A stretch of DNA of 64,000 bases from Corynebacterium sanguinis (GCF_007641235.1 NZ_CP038157.1:930001-994000), one strand, 5' to 3'; shown: positions 45,246 to 55,096, numbered from the stretch's first letter. The notes: generated by a model from the letters alone, not told the origin. Translations and numbers: made by a program.

Positions 45246-47195
45246 GTGAGCGACACACTGGCAGTCGACGTCCTCCAACGCATCCTCATGCCTCGCAAAG
45301 GCGAGCCGCATGACGTGCGCATGCTCTACCTTCTCGAGGGCGAGCTGAACAAAGCCCGCGTCACGTGGCCCGACCGCACGACGCTGACCGTGCCGGAGGG
45401 CGCCGAGGTCTCCCTGCAGACGTATTTCAACGCCTTCCCCGCCTCCTACTGGCGCCGCTGGTCACAGCTCGGCAGCGTCGTCCTGGCCATGGAGGTCGAC
45501 GGCCGCGCCACCCTCTCGGTCTACCGCTCGAAGGAGGACGGCCAGCGCATCGCCGTCACCAGCGTCGAGGCGCCGGGTGGCCGCGTCGAAATTCCGCTGG
45601 AGCTGCGCAACTTCGAGGACGGCGGCTGGCTGTGGTTCGACGTCACCGCCGAAACCGATGTCACCATCACCGACGCCGCCTGGTGCGCGCCGCACCTTCC
45701 CGGGCCGCAGCTGCTTGCCGACGGCTCCACCACGGGCCCCGAAGACAAGAAAGTCGCCGTCGGAATCCCCACGTTCAACCGCCCGCGCGACGCCGTCAAC
45801 GCGCTCCACGCGCTCGCGGAGGACCCGGTGGTTCTGGCAGCCATCACCGACGTGCTCATGCCGGACCAGGGAAACCAGCACCCGTCGGATGAACCGGACT
45901 TCGCCGAGGCCGAGGAGAAACTCGGCGGCCGGCTGCGGATTTTCCCGCAGGGCAACCTGGGCGGCTCCGGCGGCTACTCGCGCATCATGTACGAGGGGGT
46001 GGGCAGCACGGATGCGCCCTACATCCTGTACATGGACGACGACATCGCGATTGAGCCGGACTCCATCCTGCGAGCCGTCCAGGCCGCCCGCTACGCGAAG
46101 AGCCCGATCCTGGTGGGTGGGCAGATGCTCAACCTGCAGAACCGTGCCCAGCTGCGCACCACGGGCGAGGCGGTGGACCGCGCGACTTTCATGTGGGGCG
46201 CCGCCCCCCACGCCGTCTACGACCACGACTTCGCCGCCTACCCGCTGGGGTACCTCGGCACCCCGGAGGAGCAGGCCAACCCGCGCAAGATCACCTCGCG
46301 CGCACTGCACCGGCGCGTCGACGTGGACTACAACGGCTGGTGGATGAACCTCTTCCCCCGCGTCGTCGCAGAGGAGCTCGGGCTGCCCCTGCCGTTGTTC
46401 ATCAAGTGGGACGACACCGAGTACGCCCTGCGCGCCAAGGCCGCCGGCTACCCCACGGTGACGTGGCCGGGGGCGGCGATCTGGCACATGGCCTGGGCCG
46501 ACAAGGACGACGCGATTGACTGGCAGGCCTACTTCCACGTCCGCAACCGCCTGATCGTCGCCGCCATCTACGGCCCCGACGACCCGCGCGGCATCCAGCG
46601 CAACATGTTGAAGGCCACCGCCAAGCACGCTATGTGCATGGAGTACTCCACCATGGCGATCCAGATCGAGGCGATGAAGGACTTCCTCGCCGGCCCCGAC
46701 CAGCTGTTCGACATCTTGGAGAGCTCCCTGCCGCGCATCCAGGGCGTGCGCAGCAACTATTCCGATGCCCAGGTCGTCGCGTCCGCGGCCGACCTGCCCG
46801 CCGCCACCGGCGCGCCGGGCGTGCCCACCGCCAACATCGGCGGCCGGCTGGGGAAGCTGAAGAAGCTGCCGTGGGTGGCGAAGTCGCTGGTGCACCTGGC
46901 GCACAGCGAGGACCGTGAGCACTGGGAGGCGCCGCAGCTCAACCTCACCGCCGGGGAGGCGCGCTGGTTCACCCTCTCGCGCGTGGACTCCGCGACCGTG
47001 TCTACCGCCGGCGGCACCGGGGTCGCCTTCCGCAAGCGCGACAAGCAGCTTGCCGACGACCTGGTGGCGCAGACCCGGCAGCTGCACAAGGAGATCCGGC
47101 GCCGCTGGGCCGAGCTACAGCGCGAGTACACCGCCGCCAAAGCTGAGCTGACCAGCCACGACAACTGGGGGAGGATTTTCGATGAGCAAGCGTGA
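45246..47195 (+). CDS. glfT2: Galactofuranosyltransferase GlfT2
   Basis: 649 residues; polymerises the arabinogalactan galactan from UDP-Galf on the decaprenyl-linked carrier at the inner face of the membrane. The N-terminal beta-barrel domain (~residues 1-160) precedes a GT-A domain with VGIPTFNRP, the metal-binding YMDDDIAIEPDS, the catalytic KWDDTEY region and IWHMAW. A C-terminal helical tail follows. GTG 45246 has AAAGTGAG just upstream; GTG 45237 is possible. The next gene starts 14 bp before its stop. Confidence 0.93.
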   Translation: MSDTLAVDVLQRILMPRKGEPHDVRMLYLLEGELNKARVTWPDRTTLTVPEGAEVSLQTYFNAFPASYWRRWSQLGSVVLAMEVDGRATLSVYRSKEDGQRIAVTSVEAPGGRVEIPLELRNFEDGGWLWFDVTAETDVTITDAAWCAPHLPGPQLLADGSTTGPEDKKVAVGIPTFNRPRDAVNALHALAEDPVVLAAITDVLMPDQGNQHPSDEPDFAEAEEKLGGRLRIFPQGNLGGSGGYSRIMYEGVGSTDAPYILYMDDDIAIEPDSILRAVQAARYAKSPILVGGQMLNLQNRAQLRTTGEAVDRATFMWGAAPHAVYDHDFAAYPLGYLGTPEEQANPRKITSRALHRRVDVDYNGWWMNLFPRVVAEELGLPLPLFIKWDDTEYALRAKAAGYPTVTWPGAAIWHMAWADKDDAIDWQAYFHVRNRLIVAAIYGPDDPRGIQRNMLKATAKHAMCMEYSTMAIQIEAMKDFLAGPDQLFDILESSLPRIQGVRSNYSDAQVVASAADLPAATGAPGVPTANIGGRLGKLKKLPWVAKSLVHLAHSEDREHWEAPQLNLTAGEARWFTLSRVDSATVSTAGGTGVAFRKRDKQLADDLVAQTRQLHKEIRRRWAELQREYTAAKAELTSHDNWGRIFDEQA

Positions 47196-47685
47196 GGCTG
47201 ACATCCTCGTCGCCGTTCAAAAGGCGCTGCTCAGCGACCGCGTCGCCGCTGGGGCACGGGCGTTGAGCCATTTCGGCGAGCACGATCTGGGCTGGCTGGC
47301 TACGGCCGGCGTTGGGGCGGGCGTCGATAAGCGAAACCGCCGTAAGTGGGCAGCGATGGCCGCGGGCACCTTCACCGCGCACGCGGTATCGGTGGTGCTC
47401 AAGCGCATCGTGCGCCGCGCGCGGCCGAGCGATCCGCGCATCACAATCGGGGTGTCCACCCCATCGCGGCTCAGCTTCCCGTCCTCGCACTCCACCTCGA
47501 CGGCCGCCGCGATGGTGCACCTGGCGGACATTTCTGGCTCGAAGGTGCCGTATGTCGGCATTCCGATCATGATGCTTTCGCGTATGGTGCTTGGCGTGCA
47601 TTACCCGACAGACACCTTGATCGGGTCCCTCATCGGGGCCAGGGTAGCGAAAGTGGCCATTGGCCTGGAGAAGGAGACACGGTGA
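47182..47685 (+). CDS. PAP2-family phosphatase, arabinan precursor pathway
   Basis: 167 residues; equivalent by position and motifs to Rv3807c, proposed to remove the 5'-phosphate from decaprenylphosphoryl-5-phosphoribose. The three PAP2 motifs are KRIVRRARP, PSSHSTST and SRMVLGVHYPTD, with the catalytic histidines intact. It overlaps glfT2 by 14 bp and ubiA by 4 bp, so the three are translated as one operon. A CGTCGATAAGC word is at 47322-47332. Confidence 0.85.
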   Translation: MSKREADILVAVQKALLSDRVAAGARALSHFGEHDLGWLATAGVGAGVDKRNRRKWAAMAAGTFTAHAVSVVLKRIVRRARPSDPRITIGVSTPSRLSFPSSHSTSTAAAMVHLADISGSKVPYVGIPIMMLSRMVLGVHYPTDTLIGSLIGARVAKVAIGLEKETR

Positions 47686-48677
47686 GCACTGTCAACCCGA
47701 CGCCTGGCCATGAAGAGCCGTTTCTGAAGTCCGAACCCCACACCGAGGGCGTCGACATCGCGCGCCAAAAGACGCCGCCGAAGAACCTCGCCGACGCGAT
47801 GATCAAGGGCCTGCGGCCCAAGCAGTGGGTCAAAAACGTCCTCGTCCTCGCGGCCCCGCTCGCCGCTGGCCTCGACGGCTTGACCTCGCGCTCGCTTATC
47901 GACGTCCTCATCGCGTTCGTGGTGTTCTGCTTTGGCGCCTCCGCGATCTACCTGGTCAACGACGCGCGCGACGTCGATTCCGACCGCGAGCACCCCACCA
48001 AGCGGTTCCGCCCGATCGCCTCGGGCATGCTGCCGATCAACCTCGCGTACTCGATGGCTGTCGTGCTCATCGTCGCGGCGATCGGACTGTCTTTCCTCGC
48101 CACCGACCCCGCCCTGGCGTGGGTGATTGGCATTTATATCGTGCTGCAGCTTGGCTACTGCTTCGGCTGGAAACACATCCCCGTGATCGACATCGCGCTG
48201 GTGTCCTCCGGCTTCATGCTGCGCACCATGGCCGGCGGCGTCGCGGCAGGGATTGACCTGTCGCAGTGGTTCCTGCTGGTCGCCGCCTTCGGTTCGCTGT
48301 TCATGGCCTCCGGCAAGCGCTACGCGGAGATGCTGCTCGCGCAGGAGACTGGCGTGAAGATCCGCAAGGCACTTGAAGGCTACACGCCGACCTACCTGCG
48401 GTTTGTGTGGACTCTGTCCGCGACCGCCGTGGTGATGTCGTACGGGCTGTGGGGTTTCCAACTCGCCAACGCGATCAACGGCGCCGCGTCGATCTGGTAC
48501 CAGATTTCGATGGTGCCGTTCGTCATCGCGATCCTGCGCTACGCCGCGAAGGTCGACTCCGGCCACGGCGGCGCCCCGGACGAGATCGCGCTGGAAGACC
48601 GCGTGCTCCAGCTGCTCGCCCTGGCGTGGATCCTCTGCATTGTGATGGCCGTTTACGTCATCCCTGCTCTGAGGTAG
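47682..48677 (+). CDS. ubiA: Decaprenyl-phosphate phosphoribosyltransferase (UbiA family)
   Basis: 331 residues with about nine membrane segments; Rv3806c counterpart, transferring phosphoribose from PRPP to decaprenyl phosphate, first committed step to the arabinose donor. GLRPKQWVKN near residue 45 and VNDARDVDSDREHPTKRFRPI, with the metal-binding aspartates, are diagnostic. GTG 47682 overlaps the phosphatase stop (GTGA). It is followed by the 85-bp repeat array before aftB. Confidence 0.92.
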   Translation: MSTVNPTPGHEEPFLKSEPHTEGVDIARQKTPPKNLADAMIKGLRPKQWVKNVLVLAAPLAAGLDGLTSRSLIDVLIAFVVFCFGASAIYLVNDARDVDSDREHPTKRFRPIASGMLPINLAYSMAVVLIVAAIGLSFLATDPALAWVIGIYIVLQLGYCFGWKHIPVIDIALVSSGFMLRTMAGGVAAGIDLSQWFLLVAAFGSLFMASGKRYAEMLLAQETGVKIRKALEGYTPTYLRFVWTLSATAVVMSYGLWGFQLANAINGAASIWYQISMVPFVIAILRYAAKVDSGHGGAPDEIALEDRVLQLLALAWILCIVMAVYVIPALR

Positions 48678-48708
48678 TTGCTCCCGGGGTTGCTTAACAG
48701 CCAACGGC

Positions 48709-49218
48709 GTTGACCGTGATTTTTGGGGCGGTGGAATGTCACGGTCAGTGGGTTACGGGGTGCAAAACCGCAGGTCGCCGATCGGCCAACGCCGTTGACT
48801 GTGACATCTCGGGCTGTGGAATGTCACGGTCAGCGGGTTACAGGGCGCAAAACCGCAGGTCACGGATTGCCGTATGGCGTTGACTGTGACATCTCGGGCT
48901 GTGGAATGTCACGGTCAGCGGGTTATGGGGTGCAAAACCGCAGGTCGCCGATCGGCCAACGCCGTTGACTGTGACATCTCGGGCTTCGGAATGTCACGGT
49001 CAGCGAGCGGCCGGCCGCAAAACCGCAGGTCACCCATCGCCCCAGGGCGTTGACTGTGACATCTCAACCGCCGAAGTGTCACACTCAACCAACACCCAGG
49101 AGCAAAACAGCGGGTCACGGATTAACCGACACCGTCCACCGTGACATCTCACCCCCCGAAACATCACACCAACCCACCAACCCTGGCCGTGATATCTTCT
49201 GCCACGCCCAAGGCCGCA
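48709..49218. repeat. Array of 85-bp tandem repeats with internal hairpins, ubiA-aftB gap
   Basis: The 583 bp between ubiA and aftB hold no convincing gene. Units beginning GTTGAC (or variant) start at 48709, 48794, 48879, 48964, 49049 and 49134, exactly 85 bp apart. Each has arms TGACTGTGACAT and ATGTCACGGTCA around 13 nt (e.g. 48796-48807 with 48821-48832) and later the word GCAAAACCGCAGGTC. Units 2-4 are nearly identical; unit 1 and the last two are decayed. Open frames here are only repeat translations. Confidence 0.9.
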
Positions 49219-49260
49219 GCATTCACTTTCCATGGCCAAAGACCCACTAGACTTTCAGCA

Positions 49261-51051
49261 ATGACTCACAACGTCCGCCTCTCACTTATCGCGTCCACCG
49301 TGGTGGCGGGTGTTTTCGCGTTCTGGGGCGGATGGACGCGACGTTGGATCAGCGACGACGGCCTGATCGTGCTGCGCACCGTGCGCAACATCCTCGTTGG
49401 CAACGGCCCCGTCTTCAACGTCGGCGAGCGGGTGGAAGCGAACACGTCGACGCTGTGGCAGTACGCGATCAGCGCCGCCGCCTGGTTAACGGGCGCGCGG
49501 TTGGAAGCCGTCGCTATGTGGCTCGCACTCGCCTTCACCGTCGCCGCCTGCGCAGTAGCGACCTGGGCAACGGGCCGCTTCTGGGCGGATACGGTGTTGC
49601 CTTTTGGCGTCATCATCTACCTCGCCCTGCCCCCGGCGCGCGACTTTGCCACCTCCGGGCTGGAGTGGGGCCTATCCATCTTCTGGTTCGCGGTGTGGTG
49701 GGCGTTGTTGGTCCGGTGGGCGCGCCCGGTCGGCGGGGTGCAGTCCACGCAGGTGGGCTACTTCCTTGCCTTCTGGTGCGGGCTGTCGTGGCTGGTCAGG
49801 CCCGAACTAGCACTCTACGGCGGTGTGACGGGCATCGTGCTTTTGGCCGCGAGTCCAGGCAAGTGGTGGAGGATTTTGTTGGTGGCGATTCCGCTTCCGG
49901 CGGCCTACCAAATTTTCCGGATGGGCTACTACGGCCTTCTCACCCCGCACACCGCGGTGGCCAAGTCGGCGTCTGACTCCGCCTGGGGGCAGGGGTTTGT
50001 CTACCTGTGGGATTTCGTCGGTCCGTACGCTCTGTGGCTGGTCATTGCCGCTGTGCTGGCGATCGGCATCGTGTTGATGCGCGGCGCCCACGGTCGCGAG
50101 CGCACGATCGTGCTCCTCACGCTGGGGTGCGGTGTGGTCCACGTCCTTTACGTACTGCGTGTCGGCGGCGACTTCATGCACGGCCGCATGCTGCTGCTGC
50201 CGCTGTTTGCCCTTCTGCTGCCGGTGATGGTTGTCCCACTGACGCGCCGCATCGGTGCGGTGGTGCTGGTTGTGGCGCTGTGGGCGGGCGCAATCGTGGC
50301 AAAGTCGCACCCGTACGACCCGGACTCGCTCGCCCCAGACGGGACCTGGATTGTGGACGAACGGGGATTTTGGGCCTGGGCCACGAAACACGATCCTGGC
50401 GACGCGCCCAAGTACGCCGAGGACTTCCTTGCCTGGGAGCTGATGTCGAACTGGCCGCAGGCCCTCGAGGAGTCACACCGACTCAACGCGGCGCAGATGG
50501 AAATTGGGCAAACCGACGAGGAGCCGGCAACCTTCTTCTGGTACCCCCGCCCGCGCACGCAGGCGCAAACCGATCTGAACAACCTGCCGCTGAGCCTCTA
50601 CCTGCTCAACCTTGGTATGACCAGCATGAACTCGGGCCTTGACACGCGCGTGCTCGACACCGTGGGACTGGCCACGCCGCTGGCCGCACGCATGCCCCGC
50701 GACCCGGAGGGGCGCATCGGCCACGACAAGTGGCTGCCGTTTACGTGGCAGATCGCGGACACCGCTGTGGATGTTGATGCGCTGCCGGAGGGCGTCGATA
50801 AGCAAGGCGTGCTTCAGGCGCGCGCGGCGCTGCGCACACCCGAGATCCGGGAGCTGCTGGCGTCCTCCCGCGAGCCGATGAGCCCGGGCAGGTTTGCGAA
50901 GAACATCGCCTTCGCATTAAGCGGGGGGAGGAGCCTGCAGCTTGACGACGACCCCGCGACCTATCTCGATGAGGAAACGCTGAGCAGGATAAAGGCCGGG
51001 GAAGACGTCGGCCTGCACGGCCCGCAAATCGCGTGGCCTACCCCTCGATGA
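49261..51051 (+). CDS. aftB: Terminal arabinofuranosyltransferase AftB
   Basis: 596 residues; a GT-C membrane glycosyltransferase that adds terminal beta-1,2-arabinofuranose residues, the mycolate attachment points, using decaprenyl-phosphoryl arabinose outside the membrane. About ten N-terminal membrane segments, with the GT-C acidic pair in RRWISDDGLIVLRT of the first outer loop, and a C-terminal soluble part from ~residue 380. ATG 49261 lies 7 nt after TAGACT, so its mRNA is probably leaderless; this places the promoter just after the repeat array. Rv3805c equivalent by position. Confidence 0.88.
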   Translation: MTHNVRLSLIASTVVAGVFAFWGGWTRRWISDDGLIVLRTVRNILVGNGPVFNVGERVEANTSTLWQYAISAAAWLTGARLEAVAMWLALAFTVAACAVATWATGRFWADTVLPFGVIIYLALPPARDFATSGLEWGLSIFWFAVWWALLVRWARPVGGVQSTQVGYFLAFWCGLSWLVRPELALYGGVTGIVLLAASPGKWWRILLVAIPLPAAYQIFRMGYYGLLTPHTAVAKSASDSAWGQGFVYLWDFVGPYALWLVIAAVLAIGIVLMRGAHGRERTIVLLTLGCGVVHVLYVLRVGGDFMHGRMLLLPLFALLLPVMVVPLTRRIGAVVLVVALWAGAIVAKSHPYDPDSLAPDGTWIVDERGFWAWATKHDPGDAPKYAEDFLAWELMSNWPQALEESHRLNAAQMEIGQTDEEPATFFWYPRPRTQAQTDLNNLPLSLYLLNLGMTSMNSGLDTRVLDTVGLATPLAARMPRDPEGRIGHDKWLPFTWQIADTAVDVDALPEGVDKQGVLQARAALRTPEIRELLASSREPMSPGRFAKNIAFALSGGRSLQLDDDPATYLDEETLSRIKAGEDVGLHGPQIAWPTPR

Positions 51052-51141
51052 GAGGGCAGGGCAACTTTACTATTGGCGCCAAACGCAACAAGTTGATAAC
51101 GTCAACGTCACTATCTAGTGTCAACGCCTTAGGGGGCTCCT

Positions 51142-52155
51142 GTGTACGCAAGCATTTCCATCAAGCGCGCCATGATGGCGCTGCTCGTCATCGCGACGAT
51201 GGCAGCGTCGATGGTTGTCGCCGCCCCGAAAGCCCACGCGGCTAACCGGGATTGGCTGCGCCCCGACGCAACCGGCACCTGCGACTGGGACCCAGTCGCT
51301 TTCTGGGTGCAGCGCTGCGACGTGTGGTCCGACTCGATGGGTCGCAACATCCCGGTCCAGATCCAGCCGGCGGCACGCGGCGGCAACGCCGGTCTTTACC
51401 TGCTCGACGGGCTGCGCGCGACGGATTACACCAACGCGTGGTTGAGCGACGTCAACGCCGCGCAGACCTACGTCGACTCCAACATCACCCTGGTGATGCC
51501 CGTCGGCGGCAAGTCCTCCTTCTACGCCGACTGGAGGGCCCCGGCGACGTACGACTTCAACAACCCGGTCGTGTACAAGTGGGAGACCTTCCTCACCTCC
51601 GAGCTGCCCGGCTATCTGCAGCAGCACTTCGGGGTCGCGCCGAACAACAACTCCATCCTCGGCCTGTCCATGGGTGGCACAGCCGCGATGAACCTCGCGG
51701 CGAAGCACCCGGATCAGTTCCGCCAGGTCCTGTCCTTCTCGGGCTACCTCGCCACAACGATCCCGGGTGGCCAGACCGCCCTGCGCCTGGCGCTTCTCGA
51801 CGGTGGCGGCTTCAACATCAACGCGATGTACGGCTCGATCCTGAGCCCGGAGCGCTTTGAGAACGACCCGTTCCTGAACATGGATGGCCTGCGTAACTCG
51901 GACGTCTACGTTTCCGCGGGCGCGGCCGTGCCGGGCCCGGGTGACGCGGGTTACCTGCCGCAGCACATCGCCTCGGGCGTTGCGCTGGAGGCGTACTCGA
52001 ACTTCACCACCCGCCTGTGGGGGCTGAAAGCCCGCGCCTCCGGCATCAACTTCACCGAGGTCTACACCCCGACCGGTGTGCACAACTGGGTGCAGTTCGG
52101 CAGCCAGCTCGAGGCGACGAAGCCTCGCGTCCTCGATGTCATGAACGCCTGGTAA
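51142..52155 (+). CDS. Trehalose mycolyltransferase (antigen 85-like)
   Basis: 337 residues from GTG 51142. A signal peptide (ALLVIATMAASMVVAAPKAHA) sends it outside the membrane, where it transfers mycolates between trehalose and arabinogalactan. The alpha/beta-hydrolase fold has GLYLLDGLRA, the nucleophile Ser176 in GLSMGG and the catalytic His in GVHNW. There is no C-terminal LGFP domain, unlike the second copy downstream. The region before it has GTTGATAACG and TATCTA, a likely promoter. Corresponds to the fbpA/cmt2 position. Confidence 0.9.
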   Translation: MYASISIKRAMMALLVIATMAASMVVAAPKAHAANRDWLRPDATGTCDWDPVAFWVQRCDVWSDSMGRNIPVQIQPAARGGNAGLYLLDGLRATDYTNAWLSDVNAAQTYVDSNITLVMPVGGKSSFYADWRAPATYDFNNPVVYKWETFLTSELPGYLQQHFGVAPNNNSILGLSMGGTAAMNLAAKHPDQFRQVLSFSGYLATTIPGGQTALRLALLDGGGFNINAMYGSILSPERFENDPFLNMDGLRNSDVYVSAGAAVPGPGDAGYLPQHIASGVALEAYSNFTTRLWGLKARASGINFTEVYTPTGVHNWVQFGSQLEATKPRVLDVMNAW

Positions 52156-52174
52156 GAAGGACCCAGATCACGCC

Positions 52175-52972
52175 ATGAAGCCGCTCGCTGTAGTCACCGG
52201 TGCCACCTCAGGAATCGGCCGCGCCACAGCGCAGCGGCTTTGCGCTGACTACCACGTCATTGGCACAACCCGGAATCCGGAGTCGGTCTCCGACGCGATT
52301 GCCGGGGTGACCTACCTCGGCCTTGACCTGCAAGACCCTGACTCGATCGAGCGCTGCGCGGAAGAGATCCTCGCTGTGGGCACGCCCGAGGTTGTGGCCA
52401 ACAACGCGGGGGAGTCGCAGTCGGGGCCGTTCGAGGAGCTGCCGCGCGAAGCGCTCGAGCGATTGTTCCAAGTCAACGTGATCGGGCACGTGGACCTTAC
52501 CCAGCGCCTCGCGCCCGCAATGCGCGACGCCGGGCGCGGTCGAGTGGTTATGGTCGGTTCGATGCTGGGCAGCTTCCCGCTGGCGTACCGTTCCAGCTAC
52601 GTCGCCTCCAAGGCCGCGATCAAGGGTTTCGCGCTTGCGGCGCGGCGCGAGTACTCGCCGTTCGGGGTGTGGTTTAGCGTCGTCGAGCCCGGCTCCATCG
52701 CCACGGGCCTGTCCGCGCGGCGCACGAAGTACGTCGACGAGGGCGGGCCGTTTGCCCAGGAATTTGCCAGGATGCTGCACAAGCTTGACACCAATGAGCG
52801 CTCCGGGATCAGTGCCGAGCGCGTCGCCAAGCAAATTGCTCAGGTAGTTGAGGCGGATAAGCCGAAGCCGTTCTATGCGTGCGGATCGGCAGCGTGGCTG
52901 GCGTTTCCGGTGTCGCGGCTTGTGCCTCGACAGTGGATGCTCAACCTCATCTCTCGCAAACATGCGCTTTAG
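52175..52972 (+). CDS. Short-chain dehydrogenase/reductase
   Basis: 265 residues of the classical SDR family: cofactor motif TGATSGIG, NNAG, and active-site Ser with YVASK further on; EPGSIATG follows the catalytic helix. It lies between the two mycolyltransferase genes, 19 nt after the first and on the same strand. Substrate unknown. It might act on a lipid because of its position, but its sequence is that of a generic SDR. The mycolate ketoreductase CmrA is not claimed here. Confidence 0.8.
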   Translation: MKPLAVVTGATSGIGRATAQRLCADYHVIGTTRNPESVSDAIAGVTYLGLDLQDPDSIERCAEEILAVGTPEVVANNAGESQSGPFEELPREALERLFQVNVIGHVDLTQRLAPAMRDAGRGRVVMVGSMLGSFPLAYRSSYVASKAAIKGFALAARREYSPFGVWFSVVEPGSIATGLSARRTKYVDEGGPFAQEFARMLHKLDTNERSGISAERVAKQIAQVVEADKPKPFYACGSAAWLAFPVSRLVPRQWMLNLISRKHAL

Positions 52973-53081
52973 TCACATTGGTTGCGGCGTGTCACACGTA
53001 TAAACTCTCAAGTAAAACTTAAGCTTTCGAGTACCGTAACAAGTACACCGGTGCGACCGATTAACTCGTTGTGCATGCGTA

Positions 53082-53102
53082 CCGGGGGAGGGGAACCCCC
53101 GG
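53082..53102 (+). promoter_or_regulatory. Leader hairpin before the PS1-type mycolyltransferase gene
   Basis: CCGGGGG-aggggaa-CCCCCGG forms a strong 7-bp stem in the 5' leader, 56 bp before ATG 53159. A possible promoter lies farther up (TTGGTT at 52978, TATAAA at 52999), so the hairpin would be in a ~150-nt leader. It could stabilise the mRNA or attenuate it; no T-run follows, so it is probably not a terminator. Confidence 0.45.
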
Positions 53103-53158
53103 AACGGGCGCATGACGTACCTTTCACGGACCCACAAACAGGAAAAGGCAGGATATTC

Positions 53159-55093
53159 ATGCGTGAACTTCGTTCCCCGCGTCTCACTCAGAGCCGCAAC
53201 TGGCTCATCGCGGCCGCAATCCCCACCGCGCTGGTGGTCGGCGCATCCGCGGCTCCCGCTGTCGCCCAAAACAGCCTGCCGGGGCTGTCGAGCTCGGGAT
53301 TCTCCGACAACATCCGCCCGTCCGACCCGCCGCAGCGCACCCCCATCGAGGTGGACAGGAATCCGCAGATCCCGGGCCTTCCCGCCGGGGTGTCGGTCGA
53401 CCGCATCGAGTGGCTGACCAACCGCCGCGTCGCCGTCTTTATCAAGTCGGCGGCGATGCCGGAGCAGCTCATGCAGGTGCAGATCCTGCTCGCCCGCGAC
53501 TGGCACTCCAACCCGGAGGCGACGTTCCCCGAGGTTTGGGCGCTCGACGGGCTGCGCGCGCGTGACGACGAAAACGGATGGACCATCGAGACGAACATCG
53601 AGCAGTTCTACGCCGATAAGAACGTCAACGTCGTCCTTCCTGTCGGCGGCGAATCCTCCTTCTACTCCGACTGGCAGCGCCCGAACAACGGCAAGAACTA
53701 CAAGTGGGAGACCTTCCTGACGAAGGAACTCGTTCCGATCCTCGACAACGAGTTCCGCTCCAACGGCAAGCGAGCCGTGGTCGGCCTCTCCATGGGCGGC
53801 ACCGCCGCGATGAACCTCGCGGAGCGCAACCCCCACCTGTTCGACTTCGTCGGCTCCTTCTCCGGCTACCTGGACACCACCACGGCGGGCATGCCCCAGG
53901 CCATTCAGGCGGCACAGATGGATGCCGGCGGGTACGACTCCCTGGCCATGTGGGGCCCTCCCGGCTCCCAGGACTGGATCGACCACGATCCCAAGCTGGG
54001 CATCGAGAACCTCAAGGACATGACGGTCTATGTCTCGGCGGGCAACGGCCGTGACGACTACGGCCAGCCGGATTCCGTGGCCAACGGCCCGGCGAACTTG
54101 GCGGGCGTCGGCCTCGAGGTGATCTCGCGCATGTCCACGCAGACCTTCCTTGACTACGCGGCGCGCACCTCAGTCAAGCCGATCGTCCACTTCCGTCCCT
54201 CGGGCGTTCACTCTTGGGAGTATTGGCAGTTCGAGATGGTCCAGGCGTGGCCGTACATCGCGGATTCGCTCGGGTTGTCCAAGGACGATCGCGGCGCAGA
54301 CTGCGCGCCCATCGGCGCGATCGCCGAGGCCACCAAGTCCGGCGTCATCGGCTCGTGCGTCAACAACGAGTACGACATCGCCGGCGGTAAGGCCGAGGAC
54401 TTCCGCGGCGGTACCGCGTACTGGACTCCGGACACCGGGGCGCACGCGCTTTTCGGCGCTATCCTGGCCAAGTACAACAGCCTCGGTGGCCCGCAGGGCT
54501 GGCTCGGCTTCCCCAAGACCGGCGAGATGACCACCCCGGACGGGGTGGGGCGCTACGTCCACTTCCAGAACGGCTCGATCTACTGGACCCCGTCCACCGG
54601 TGCGTACGCCATCCCTGGCGACATGTTCACCGCGTGGGGCGAGAACGGCTACGAGCGCGGCGACCTGGGTTACCCGGTCGCGGAGTCCCAGCAGATCGGC
54701 GACGGCTACGTGCAGAAGTTCCAAAATGGCTACCTCACCCGGAACCCGGATGGCAGCCACAACATTCTCCACGGTGCGATCGGCGCGAAGTACGGCAAGA
54801 TGAACACCGCCGCCTCCCCGCTCGGGTACCCGAGGAGCAACGAGAGGAAGATCAACGGCGGCGTCTACCAGGAGTTCCAGAACGGCAACTTCTACTGGTC
54901 GCCGGAAACCGGCGCACACGTGATCTACTACGGCGCGATCTTCGACGAGTGGGGCAAGAACAGCTGGGAGCAGGGCCGCTTCGGCTGGCCGGTCTCCGAC
55001 CAGCGCGACATCCCCGCCGGCGGGCGCACCATCGACTTCCAGAACGGGTCGCTCGATGAGATCAACGGCCGCGTTGTAGAGCGGATGCGCTAG
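53159..55093 (+). CDS. cop1: PS1-type trehalose mycolyltransferase with LGFP repeats
   Basis: 644 residues; signal peptide (WLIAAAIPTALVVGASAAPAVAQ region), then a mycolyltransferase domain with Ser211 in GLSMGG and His in GVHSWEYW. From ~residue 400 come four ~50-residue LGFP repeats (GWLGFPKTGE, GDLGYPVAES, SPLGYPRSNE, GRFGWPVSDQ), which bind the cell wall. This is the Corynebacterium PS1/Cop1 architecture. The leader contains a GC hairpin. It is followed 3 nt later by a small lipoprotein gene, so the two share an operon. Confidence 0.92.
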   Translation: MRELRSPRLTQSRNWLIAAAIPTALVVGASAAPAVAQNSLPGLSSSGFSDNIRPSDPPQRTPIEVDRNPQIPGLPAGVSVDRIEWLTNRRVAVFIKSAAMPEQLMQVQILLARDWHSNPEATFPEVWALDGLRARDDENGWTIETNIEQFYADKNVNVVLPVGGESSFYSDWQRPNNGKNYKWETFLTKELVPILDNEFRSNGKRAVVGLSMGGTAAMNLAERNPHLFDFVGSFSGYLDTTTAGMPQAIQAAQMDAGGYDSLAMWGPPGSQDWIDHDPKLGIENLKDMTVYVSAGNGRDDYGQPDSVANGPANLAGVGLEVISRMSTQTFLDYAARTSVKPIVHFRPSGVHSWEYWQFEMVQAWPYIADSLGLSKDDRGADCAPIGAIAEATKSGVIGSCVNNEYDIAGGKAEDFRGGTAYWTPDTGAHALFGAILAKYNSLGGPQGWLGFPKTGEMTTPDGVGRYVHFQNGSIYWTPSTGAYAIPGDMFTAWGENGYERGDLGYPVAESQQIGDGYVQKFQNGYLTRNPDGSHNILHGAIGAKYGKMNTAASPLGYPRSNERKINGGVYQEFQNGNFYWSPETGAHVIYYGAIFDEWGKNSWEQGRFGWPVSDQRDIPAGGRTIDFQNGSLDEINGRVVERMR

Positions 55094-55096
55094 GGC

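Noticed and set aside
48723-48968. Open frames inside the 85-bp repeat array
   Set aside because: They are translations of the tandem units, with no ribosome site, no protein-like composition and decay at the same places as the DNA repeat.
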